Shown piece by piece: positions 1 to 5,144 of a DNA stretch of 5,144 bases (its first letter is position 1; each line of letters opens with the position of its first letter). A program made the position numbers and the translations under genes. Under the pieces are notes generated by a model, which had not been told where the DNA came from, did not search any database, and saw only the letters and a program-made list of their open reading frames with translations. The stretch is from Parachlamydiales bacterium (GTDB lineage: Bacteria > Chlamydiota > Chlamydiia > Chlamydiales > JAJFMK01), in assembly GCA_020050175.1 (NCBI GenBank), contig JAGVKY010000197.1, forward strand, positions 1 to 5,144. Direction: 5' to 3'.

Positions 1-286
1 GCCAAGCGGAGCTGTTATGGGCATACCCGTGGATGAAAAGAAGGGTAGGCTTGTTAGGATCTGGATGTTGAGGATTCCACCAAGTCCGGGGGATAAAGTA
101 GGTCACGACATAGACAGCGGTCGCAAAAATTTCGTGGGCAATCCCAGCAATTGTTTTTGCAATACTTAGGGCAAAATTTCCGATTTTATTCGCAGCATCT
201 AACAAATAGTGTGTCTGCTCTATTTTAACTGGATGGTCATCATCGATGCCTATATAAATCTCACTCATAAAGAATAATTTTAGCAT
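1..286 (-). CDS. Putative alpha/beta-hydrolase (lipase/esterase-like), N-terminal part, cut by the left edge
   Basis: The reading frame stays open from an ATG at 286 to the window edge, giving 95 codons. Near the visible end is a hydrophobic strand followed by His-Gly (TLLFIHGYAHNSSAW, residues 81-95). This is the usual strand-3/oxyanion-hole 'HG' signature of alpha/beta-hydrolases such as lipases and esterases. The nucleophile elbow and the catalytic Asp/His would lie beyond the edge, so activity cannot be judged. Residues about 38-65 are rich in Ala, Ile, Val, Phe and Tyr and could form a membrane-associated helix; there is no clear signal peptide. A second in-frame ATG at 268 is possible. 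I prefer 286 because an AAGGG motif at 295-291 precedes it, while nothing similar precedes 268. The gene starts 7 bases after the trmL stop, so it is probably the last visible member of the hisS-mip-trmL operon. The substrate is unknown. Confidence 0.72.
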   Translation of the reverse strand, partial: MLKLFFMSEIYIGIDDDHPVKIEQTHYLLDAANKIGNFALSIAKTIAGIAHEIFATAVYVVTYFIPRTWWNPQHPDPNKPTLLFIHGYAHNSSAW

Positions 287-290
287 ATCA

Positions 291-295
291 CCCTT
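291..295 (-). promoter_or_regulatory. Ribosome binding site of the hydrolase gene, overlapping the trmL stop
   Basis: On the minus strand AAGGG lies 4 bases before the ATG at 286 and shares two bases with the trmL TAA stop (296-294). It decides the start choice for the downstream gene. The spacing is short and the overlap suggests translation of the hydrolase is coupled to termination on trmL. Confidence 0.45.
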
Positions 296-737
296 AAAGA
301 AAGGATAAAGCGGCTCTGTAAACTCCTATGCCGACAGAGGTAGCAAGGTTAAGGCACCTTTTGCCACTGAGCATCGGTATTTTAACAAAATGCTCTGACC
401 ATCGTTCATGAAAGATGGGGGGAAGACCCTTAGTTTCCGATCCAAAGATCAGAATATGATCAGAAGAATAAGAGGTTTGATGGTAAAGCTTTTCAGCTTT
501 GGAGGAGAAAAAAGAGAAAGGAGATGGAGAATGGCTCAAATAGCCTTCGAGATCATCAATGATCTCAACTGGGACATCTTCCCAGTAATCAAGGCCTGCT
601 CTCTTTAGGTAGCGGTCAGAGATAGAGAAACCTAAAGGGCGAACAAGGACCAGCCGAGATCCGGTCACACTAGCGGTCCTTACGACATTGCCGGTGTTTT
701 GGGGGATCTCAGGCTGGAAAAGAACAATTGTTAACAA
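294..737 (-). CDS. trmL: tRNA (cytidine/uridine(34)-2'-O)-methyltransferase TrmL (YibK family, SPOUT)
   Basis: This 147-residue protein belongs to the small SPOUT methyltransferases. In characterised TrmL enzymes the reaction is S-adenosylmethionine-dependent 2'-O-methylation of the wobble base of certain tRNA-Leu isoacceptors, in the cytoplasm. All three SPOUT motifs are visible: motif 1 PEIPQNTGNVVRT at residues 9-21 with the conserved Asn and Arg20, motif 2 IFGSETKGLP at 97-106, and motif 3 from IPML (120-123) through RCLNLATSVGIGVYRA (127-142), which forms the knot that holds the cofactor. RAGLDYWE at 46-53 also matches the family. Length is slightly below the roughly 155 residues of E. 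coli TrmL. The start is TTG at 737, directly after the mip TAA. The next residues, LTIVLFQPEIP, align with the N-terminus of E. coli TrmL, so no longer start is needed. The larger SpoU-type enzymes are excluded by length. The product is secure; the exact tRNA target is inferred from the family. Confidence 0.93.
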   Translation of the reverse strand: MLTIVLFQPEIPQNTGNVVRTASVTGSRLVLVRPLGFSISDRYLKRAGLDYWEDVPVEIIDDLEGYLSHSPSPFSFFSSKAEKLYHQTSYSSDHILIFGSETKGLPPIFHERWSEHFVKIPMLSGKRCLNLATSVGIGVYRAALSFL

Positions 738-739
738 TT
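726..739. repeat. 14-base perfect palindrome at the mip/trmL junction
   Basis: AATTGTTAACAATT reads the same on both strands. It covers two bases of the mip stop codon, the trmL TTG start and the next codons. As RNA it could fold over the start, but as a short AT-rich palindrome it may also be chance. Confidence 0.4.
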
Positions 740-1460
740 ATTTTTTGCCTTTTATGACTTCTAGTTCTTCAATATCAACCTCGTCTTCGGCTGGTTGCTG
801 CTCTTCTTGAGGCTTTTCAGCTTTAAGAACTTCAACTTCGAAGATGAGAAGAGAATTTGGAGGAAGCTGTCCAGTTAGTCCGTAGGCTAAGTCAGGGTGG
901 ATGTAGAGGGTTCTCTTTTCCCCTTCTTTCATCCCTGCGATCCCTTTATTAAAACCAGGAACAGTCCTTTTTAGGTCGATGACAATCGGTCCCATATCTT
1001 CTGTAGAGCTGAACACTTCGCCATCAATAGTTTTACCCACGTAATTGATCTCTGGGGAGCCCCCTTCAGGAACAACGGCTCCATTCCCCTCTTTTTGAAC
1101 AGTGTACTGAAGTTTGCCGCCATCAAGAGATTTAACTCCTTTCTTAGAGGCGTTTTCTTTCAAAAAGTCGTCAGCCTTTTTGAGGTTTTCCTGTGATAAG
1201 TTTTCAAAGAGTTTTTGCTGGAGAGCTGCCATCCCCTCTTCGTATTCTTGATCAGTTAAAGGGGCAGGTTTGCCTGCTGCGCCATTACGAATCCCGGTGA
1301 TTAAACTTTCCATATCGAAAGAAAATCCAGGGCCTTTCAGGCTCCGGCCAATAAGATTCCCAAAAGTTTCTGAAAGCTTCTTCAGATCGGGCTCTTTTAC
1401 CTCATCGGCAAAGAGGACTAAAGGTAAGCATGTGAGTGCAAGAAGAAATAATCTAAGCAT
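738..1460 (-). CDS. mip: Mip-like FKBP-type peptidyl-prolyl cis-trans isomerase, exported
   Basis: This 240-residue protein has the Mip layout. A signal peptide covers residues 1-18 (Arg3, then a Leu-rich core ending LFA before Asp-Glu). A helical dimerisation/linker region spans about 25-105, and an FKBP domain about 115-213. A charged tail of about 25 residues rich in Glu and Lys follows. FKBP landmarks are Tyr140, Phe150, VPGF at 167-170, AYG at 192-194 and Phe207. The block IHPDLAYG...GQLPPNSLLIFEV (187-209) resembles chlamydial Mip closely. The Asp that normally follows the pocket Phe (Asp37 in FKBP12) is replaced by Ser151. The only early cysteine, Cys11, sits in ALTC, a poor lipobox, so the protein is more likely a soluble or surface protein than a lipoprotein. 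It should help fold envelope or secreted proteins. Its ATG lies inside the end of hisS (8-base overlap) with only a weak GGA upstream, suggesting translational coupling. Confidence 0.92.
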   Translation of the reverse strand: MLRLFLLALTCLPLVLFADEVKEPDLKKLSETFGNLIGRSLKGPGFSFDMESLITGIRNGAAGKPAPLTDQEYEEGMAALQQKLFENLSQENLKKADDFLKENASKKGVKSLDGGKLQYTVQKEGNGAVVPEGGSPEINYVGKTIDGEVFSSTEDMGPIVIDLKRTVPGFNKGIAGMKEGEKRTLYIHPDLAYGLTGQLPPNSLLIFEVEVLKAEKPQEEQQPAEDEVDIEELEVIKGKK

Positions 1461-2895
1461 TTGTATCCATTGATTGTACTGATAAATTCTTTAGGTTCTG
1501 ATGAATCGTGTCAAACTTTTTGGAGAGGTTGGCAAGATCACTAGATGTTTCTTGAAGCGATTTTGTCTTTGAAAGTTCACTTAATCGTTTAGATTCTTGA
1601 GAAAGGGATGGAAGTTTGGTTTCCAGAGATAAATAAGAAGGTATTTCGGAGAGGGGAAGAAGGAGCTCTTTGCCGCTCTCCATGATTTTTATTTTCGCCT
1701 CTCCCTTTTCACACTCCTCATCGCCCAAGATAATCACTCTTTCTGCACCGATATCATGTGCCTCTTGGAGTCTTTTGGAGAGCTTTTTCTTAGAAAAATC
1801 GATCACGGAAGCGATATTTGCCTGTCTTAAAGTTCTGACAAGTTGATAACCAGTTTCTAAACTCTTTTCTCCAAGAGGAATGACCACAAGTTCAGGCCCC
1901 TTAGGAGGAAGGAAGAAAATTTCTTGTTTGAGAATGGTTTGAATAACTCTTTCTAGACCTGCCGCGAAGCCAAAACCAGGAAGATCGGGACCTCCCAGCA
2001 TTTTAAGAAGGCTATCAAATCGACCGCCGCCGCCGACACTATTTTGAGAACCAAGTTGGTCGGTGACAACTTCAAAGACAGTTTGATTGTAGTAGTCAAG
2101 ACCTCGCACCAGATTGGGGTTGATGACAAAAGGGATGTTTAACTTGGTTAGCCACTCTTTAACTTTTTCGAAATGGGCTTTTGAGGGTTCGTCGAGATAT
2201 TCGAGAATCGAGGGGGCCCCTTTATTAATTTCTTTGTCATGGGGGTCTTTCGAATCCAAAATTCTCAAAGGATTGGTCTCTAAACGACGAACACTATCCA
2301 AAGACAGCCGTTTTAGGAAAGGGGTATAATATTCGACAAGTCCTTTTAGATAATTTTCTCTTGAAGCCAAGGTGCCAAGCGAGTTGAGTTCAAGCTTGAG
2401 CCCCTTCAATCCAATGCGGGAAAAGAGGGTGAAGAGGAGATCAATCACTTCTACATCAACTTCTGGATCGCTTGCCCCTAGAACTTCGACCCCAAATTGG
2501 TGAAACTGCCGGTAACGGCCAGCCTGAGGGCGGTCGTAACGAAACATCGGACCCATATAAAAAAGTTTACGGTGGTGTTTTTGCCATTCTTGATCTTGGT
2601 CTTTGAAGAGGCGAAGAGCGGGGGCAGTCCCTTCAGGTCGGAGAGCGACGTCCCGTTCTCCTTTATCGACAAAGCGGTAGAGCTCTTTTGAAACGATATC
2701 GGTTGTCTCTCCCGACGATCTCAAAAAAAGTTCGCTTCGTTCAAAAATAGGGGTTCGGATCTCTTCGTAGCCAAAAGCTTGGCAAGTTGTCCGAATTAAC
2801 TCTTCAAGCTTTTGCCAAAGGGCGGATGATCGCCATCCCTCCTTCTTATTTTCAGGAAGAATATCAAATACGCCAGGCAGAATGTCATAGTCCAT
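1453..2895 (-). CDS. hisS: Histidyl-tRNA synthetase with C-terminal coiled-coil-like extension
   Basis: HisRS is a cytoplasmic class II aminoacyl-tRNA synthetase that joins histidine to tRNA-His using ATP. The N-terminal LPGVFDILP (6-14) is typical. The dimer-interface region follows (IFERSELFLRSSGETTDIV, 50-68). Motif 2 is GPMFRYDRPQAGRYRQFHQF (115-134) with the ATP-binding Arg119. The two histidine-specific signatures are VRGLDYYNQTVFE (263-275) and GGGGRFDSL (288-296), and motif 3 is GFGFAAGLERV (307-317). An alpha/beta anticodon-binding domain occupies about 335-420. All key positions look intact. At 480 residues it exceeds the usual 420-430: residues about 424-480 form a Leu/Ser/Lys-rich tail with a regular heptad pattern. 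The ATG at 2895 lacks a clear Shine-Dalgarno sequence, but an in-frame stop at 2922-2920 limits any longer start. It overlaps mip by 8 bases and heads the visible operon. In Chlamydia aspS usually lies next to it; here it is absent. Confidence 0.96.
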   Translation of the reverse strand: MDYDILPGVFDILPENKKEGWRSSALWQKLEELIRTTCQAFGYEEIRTPIFERSELFLRSSGETTDIVSKELYRFVDKGERDVALRPEGTAPALRLFKDQDQEWQKHHRKLFYMGPMFRYDRPQAGRYRQFHQFGVEVLGASDPEVDVEVIDLLFTLFSRIGLKGLKLELNSLGTLASRENYLKGLVEYYTPFLKRLSLDSVRRLETNPLRILDSKDPHDKEINKGAPSILEYLDEPSKAHFEKVKEWLTKLNIPFVINPNLVRGLDYYNQTVFEVVTDQLGSQNSVGGGGRFDSLLKMLGGPDLPGFGFAAGLERVIQTILKQEIFFLPPKGPELVVIPLGEKSLETGYQLVRTLRQANIASVIDFSKKKLSKRLQEAHDIGAERVIILGDEECEKGEAKIKIMESGKELLLPLSEIPSYLSLETKLPSLSQESKRLSELSKTKSLQETSSDLANLSKKFDTIHQNLKNLSVQSMDTNA

Positions 2896-2919
2896 CAGAG
2901 AAAGTTTAAGGGTATAGAC

Positions 2920-3040
2920 CTACAGGATCAACAGGATTTTAAACCGATAAAAAAAATGAGTAACTGGATTAGGTTGGATTAAAAAAATAAAAAAATAAAT
3001 AGCAAGATGGAAGGATACGCACCTGACGGTGCTACAGGAT
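2920..3040. repeat. Three ACAGGAT direct repeats in the hisS upstream gap
   Basis: ACAGGAT occurs at 2922-2928, 2931-2937 and 3034-3040 on the plus strand. The first and third copies share the longer CTACAGGAT (2920-2928 and 3032-3040). The first two are spaced 9 bases apart, start to start. Two TGGATT words (2965-2970 and 2975-2980) lie between the clusters. On the minus strand the pair reads ATCCTGTTGATCCTGT. They may be part of a dispersed intergenic repeat or a protein-binding array; no function can be assigned from the sequence. Confidence 0.45.
2936..2963 (-). promoter_or_regulatory. Weak candidate promoter for the hisS-mip-trmL operon
   Basis: On the minus strand TAAAAT (2941-2936) resembles a -10 box (five of six positions of TATAAT). 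A poor -35 candidate, TTACTC (2963-2958), lies 16 bases upstream across an AT-rich, T-run spacer. Transcription would begin near 2929 and leave a leader of about 35 bases before the hisS ATG. The match is weak and the region is AT-rich, so chance is likely; it is listed because a promoter is expected somewhere in this gap. Confidence 0.22.
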
Positions 3041-3068
3041 TCCCTTCGGAAGCAACCTGTCTATCTTG
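2981..3068 (-). terminator. Branched inverted-repeat structure plus U-rich tract: likely terminator of the FHA gene
   Basis: The structure begins with the base after the TAA stop (3071-3069). On the minus strand CAAGATAGA (3068-3060) can pair with TCCATCTTG (3011-3003), 8 of 9 positions. Inside this outer stem are two hairpins. One is ACAGG/CCTGT (3060-3056 with 3038-3034) continuing into TTCC/GGAA around a 4-base loop. The other is GCACC/GGTGC with a GTCA loop at 3032-3019. The outer stem is followed almost at once by a T-rich run at 3001-2981. The stem-then-U-tract order fits intrinsic termination of leftward transcription, although a three-way junction is unusual for a terminator. Confidence 0.55.
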
Positions 3069-5144
3069 TTAGGGGTACAACAGGTCAGAGGAAAGGAGGT
3101 GGGCCTCTTCCTGTCTCGGTTTTTGTTTTTCGAGGTCGATTTGGGATAGATAGAATTCCCGCTTATCAGGCTCAGTGATGTAGCCATTTTTCAGAATACG
3201 GCCTACCATCCAGCGAGTGTCTTCTCGGTCCAAAGCTATCTCACTTTCCGGATGGGGCATCCAAAGTAATGTCTCGAGTTTGTAAATGACTAAAGTTCTT
3301 AACTGGGTCTGCCAAGAATTTAAAACATGGTGATCAGGAAAGCTTTCAACGGTCAAAAGATCATGTGCCATGGCAACTGCTTGATCAAGAATAGGGATGG
3401 TATGGGCATTTTGGACCCACGAAAAAAGAGCTTCGAGCTGTTCGATGCCTGGTCGCAAAGTAAGAATTGGGCGTGTTAAGGGGAGGAAAGCCTCCTCTTC
3501 GTAACCCACTTCGATCCCAGCTAAATCCAGCATGGAGATAAAAAGAGGAATATTCATCTCCTCTTTGGAGACAACGTACTGATCGTAGAGCTGGTTCACA
3601 GCCATGTCTAACTCATTTTGTTCCCTTTTTAAAGCCTCTTGGTAAGAATCAAAAAGAATTTTGTACCGGAGGAAAAATTGACGATCTGAGTGGACGAGGT
3701 GTTCATCTAAAAGGGCGACTAGGGGCTCATGGTAGGGTTGAATTCTCTCCTTACGAGACTCCAAAAGCTTTTGAAGCTCCACGAAGAGCGGGTGTTGATG
3801 GTACATCGCCAAGGGATCTGCACTTTCTTCGTCTTCACTTATTTCAGCGCTGGCAATTTCTTGAGCCGATTGGCGGTGGCCCATCATCAGAAGATGACTT
3901 TTTTCGAAATAGCCCTCTTTATCTAGCTCTAAATAGCCTATAAAATGATTTTCTTGAGGCCATTTTTCGGAGAGGATTTTACGCGCATCGATGGCACTTT
4001 CTATGCCGAGCGTTGTATAAAAAATCATGCGGGGGAAGCGAATTCGCAGGGAGAGTTCTTCTTGCAAATCCTTTCCTTCACCCACTTTTTCGCTCAAGTT
4101 TTTTGCCATTTCGACAAGAGGCTGATTGAAGAGGAAATAACGGGGGGCGTTATAGACGAAGTAACTTCCTTTGGGGTCGATAAAAGCCAACTCCTCTGGC
4201 GGCAAAAAGCCTTCATCTTTTTTTGAAGAGGCGAGAGTTTGAAGAGGGATTTCTTCAGCCTCCCGAATTTTCTGGGTAATCGGTTCTAAATTGGGTCCCT
4301 CAAGATCGCCTCTATCCGCAAGCAAGCGGTTGAGCTCTTTTAGCTCAAGTGTTGCCCTAATGATCATCTCTTCAGAGTCCAAGATGAGTGTCCAAGAAGG
4401 AACAAGCCATTGGAAGTAACGATGTTCTGGTTGGGCGATCAAAATAAATCTCTCTAAATCTCCGTCTGAATAGATTCGAATTAGGTAATCGGCCCCTTTG
4501 AGACGCCCCTCTTTGTCAATCCAGTCGATTTCAGAAAAAGGGGATCGGAGAACTTTAGGGGCAATCCCTTTTAAAAATTCAGGATCTAAAAAATTCTGAT
4601 GTGAGGGTTCGATATGGTAAAGCTGGGCATAGGTTAAAAGAACTCCTAAATCGGAGAGTCTTTTTGCAGCCACAATTTTTTGATCTTCGGCCTTTTCTCG
4701 AGTGGTTAAAGTCAGCGTGACTCCAAAAAGAGCAGTAAAAATGAGCACCAACCCAAGCATCAACAGCCAAAGGTGAAAAGGCGATTCGCTATGCTCTGGC
4801 GTTAGCCGTTCAATTAAGTTTGTCTCTCTCGGGAGAGGGGGGGCGGGATCATGTTGAGTAGATTGAACTTCGTTAACAAACGAGAGAGAAGCTAAAGATT
4901 CAGGTTCCTCTTGTTCTTTAGGTTTTGCCGGCGAAGCCAATTGGAAAAAGACAATTTCTGACTTGCCGAGAGTAATTTTATCCCCAGATCGGAGTCGTTT
5001 TTTCCAAAAAGGGATTCCGCTAACTCTTGTTTCGGGATCATGGCCAACATTTTCTGCGTAGTAATCTTTACCACGTCGAAAAATAACAAGATGGACGGAC
5101 AAGAGGTTAGGATCCGATAGAGTAAGATCTACCGGTGGGGATCC
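3069..5144 (-). CDS. FHA-domain, single-span membrane protein with a large uncharacterised C-terminal region, start beyond the right edge
   Basis: I do not recognise this gene's family. The frame is open to the window edge: 691 codons are visible and no stop precedes the TTG at 5102, so that TTG is not the start. The first 69 visible residues end an FHA fold: VDLTLSDPNLLSVHLVIF, then SGIPF...LRSGDKITLG and EIVFF. The usual phosphothreonine-contacting residues are mostly replaced. A Pro/Glu-rich linker follows (about 72-115 from the visible start), then one hydrophobic helix at about 124-146 (HLWLLMLGLVLIFTALFGVT) and about 545 residues lacking any motif I can name. FHA is expected in the cytoplasm and the rest in the periplasm. 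This layout recalls SctD/CdsD ring proteins of type III secretion, but other FHA membrane proteins would look the same. The C-terminal part contains helical, charged stretches and an acidic patch, EISEDEESADP. The gene ends at a probable terminator and is probably separate from the hisS operon. Confidence 0.85.
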   Translation of the reverse strand, partial: GSPPVDLTLSDPNLLSVHLVIFRRGKDYYAENVGHDPETRVSGIPFWKKRLRSGDKITLGKSEIVFFQLASPAKPKEQEEPESLASLSFVNEVQSTQHDPAPPLPRETNLIERLTPEHSESPFHLWLLMLGLVLIFTALFGVTLTLTTREKAEDQKIVAAKRLSDLGVLLTYAQLYHIEPSHQNFLDPEFLKGIAPKVLRSPFSEIDWIDKEGRLKGADYLIRIYSDGDLERFILIAQPEHRYFQWLVPSWTLILDSEEMIIRATLELKELNRLLADRGDLEGPNLEPITQKIREAEEIPLQTLASSKKDEGFLPPEELAFIDPKGSYFVYNAPRYFLFNQPLVEMAKNLSEKVGEGKDLQEELSLRIRFPRMIFYTTLGIESAIDARKILSEKWPQENHFIGYLELDKEGYFEKSHLLMMGHRQSAQEIASAEISEDEESADPLAMYHQHPLFVELQKLLESRKERIQPYHEPLVALLDEHLVHSDRQFFLRYKILFDSYQEALKREQNELDMAVNQLYDQYVVSKEEMNIPLFISMLDLAGIEVGYEEEAFLPLTRPILTLRPGIEQLEALFSWVQNAHTIPILDQAVAMAHDLLTVESFPDHHVLNSWQTQLRTLVIYKLETLLWMPHPESEIALDREDTRWMVGRILKNGYITEPDKREFYLSQIDLEKQKPRQEEAHLLSSDLLYP

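Noticed and set aside
2896..2922. A longer HisRS with a start upstream of 2895.
   Set aside because: An in-frame TAG lies at 2922-2920, no ATG, GTG or TTG falls between it and 2895, and the conserved LPGVFDILP begins five residues after the chosen ATG.
3003..3068. tRNA-like gene (paired ends with internal arms).
   Set aside because: There is no T-loop GTTCRA signature, no seven-base anticodon loop and only two inner hairpins on either strand, so it is not a tRNA.
3945..4226. Plus-strand open frame of 93 codons, and the other plus-strand frames opposite hisS, mip, trmL and the FHA gene.
   Set aside because: They lie fully antisense to well-supported genes, show no family motif and have no ribosome binding site I can support; they are shadows.
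4837..4843. Run of seven G (C on the coding strand) in the FHA protein linker, as a possible phase-variation tract.
   Set aside because: Seven bases is short for slippage-driven switching, it encodes part of an ordinary Pro-rich linker and the frame is intact.
5100..5102. TTG as the start codon of the FHA protein.
   Set aside because: The frame is open upstream to the window edge and the upstream codons encode conserved FHA sequence, so the true start is outside the window.
5103..5144. Dense restriction-site words (BamHI twice, BglII, AgeI) at the right edge, suggesting a cloning polylinker.
   Set aside because: The bases continue the FHA reading frame and encode VDLTLSDPNLL, which fits the FHA strand before the conserved His. 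A natural sequence explains them; the window simply ends at a GGATCC.

Overview
The window reads as a compact, almost fully coding piece of a bacterial chromosome, with every gene on the minus strand. The best guess for the source is a member of the Chlamydiae, probably a Chlamydia-related (environmental) lineage. Two things suggest this. The FKBP-type Mip protein carries a C-terminal block (around residues 187-208) that closely resembles chlamydial Mip as I recall it. The order hisS, mip, trmL also matches the chlamydial hisS-aspS-mip-SpoU-type methylase neighbourhood, but without aspS. The assignment rests on memory of the families, not on a database search.

Reading in the direction of transcription (right to left): (1) 5144-3069 is a large FHA-domain protein with one membrane span and a long C-terminal region I do not recognise. 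Its true start lies beyond the right edge. (2) 3068-2896 is the only real intergenic gap (173 bases). It holds a branched inverted-repeat structure followed by a U-rich tract, probably the terminator of the FHA gene, then three ACAGGAT repeats and a weak promoter candidate for the next genes. (3) 2895-1453 is hisS, histidyl-tRNA synthetase, with a C-terminal extension of about 55 residues that looks like a coiled coil. (4) 1460-738 is a Mip-like secreted peptidyl-prolyl isomerase, overlapping hisS by 8 bases. (5) 737-294 is trmL, a tRNA wobble-position 2'-O-methyltransferase starting on TTG directly after the mip stop. (6) 286 to the left edge is the first 95 codons of an alpha/beta-hydrolase-like gene starting 7 bases after trmL.

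Genes 3-6 are so tightly packed (8-base overlap, 0-base gap, 7-base gap) that they almost certainly form one translationally coupled operon. It joins tRNA charging and tRNA modification (hisS, trmL) with an envelope folding factor (mip) and a putative lipase/esterase. The FHA gene upstream is probably a separate unit. Its layout (cytoplasmic FHA fold, one membrane helix, large periplasmic part) resembles the SctD/CdsD inner-ring proteins of type III secretion, but this is only an architectural analogy.

I see no mobile element, CRISPR array, rRNA or tRNA. The least ordinary features are the FHA protein with its degenerate phosphopeptide-binding positions, the HisRS tail, the altered FKBP active-site position and missing lipobox in Mip, and the structured intergenic region.
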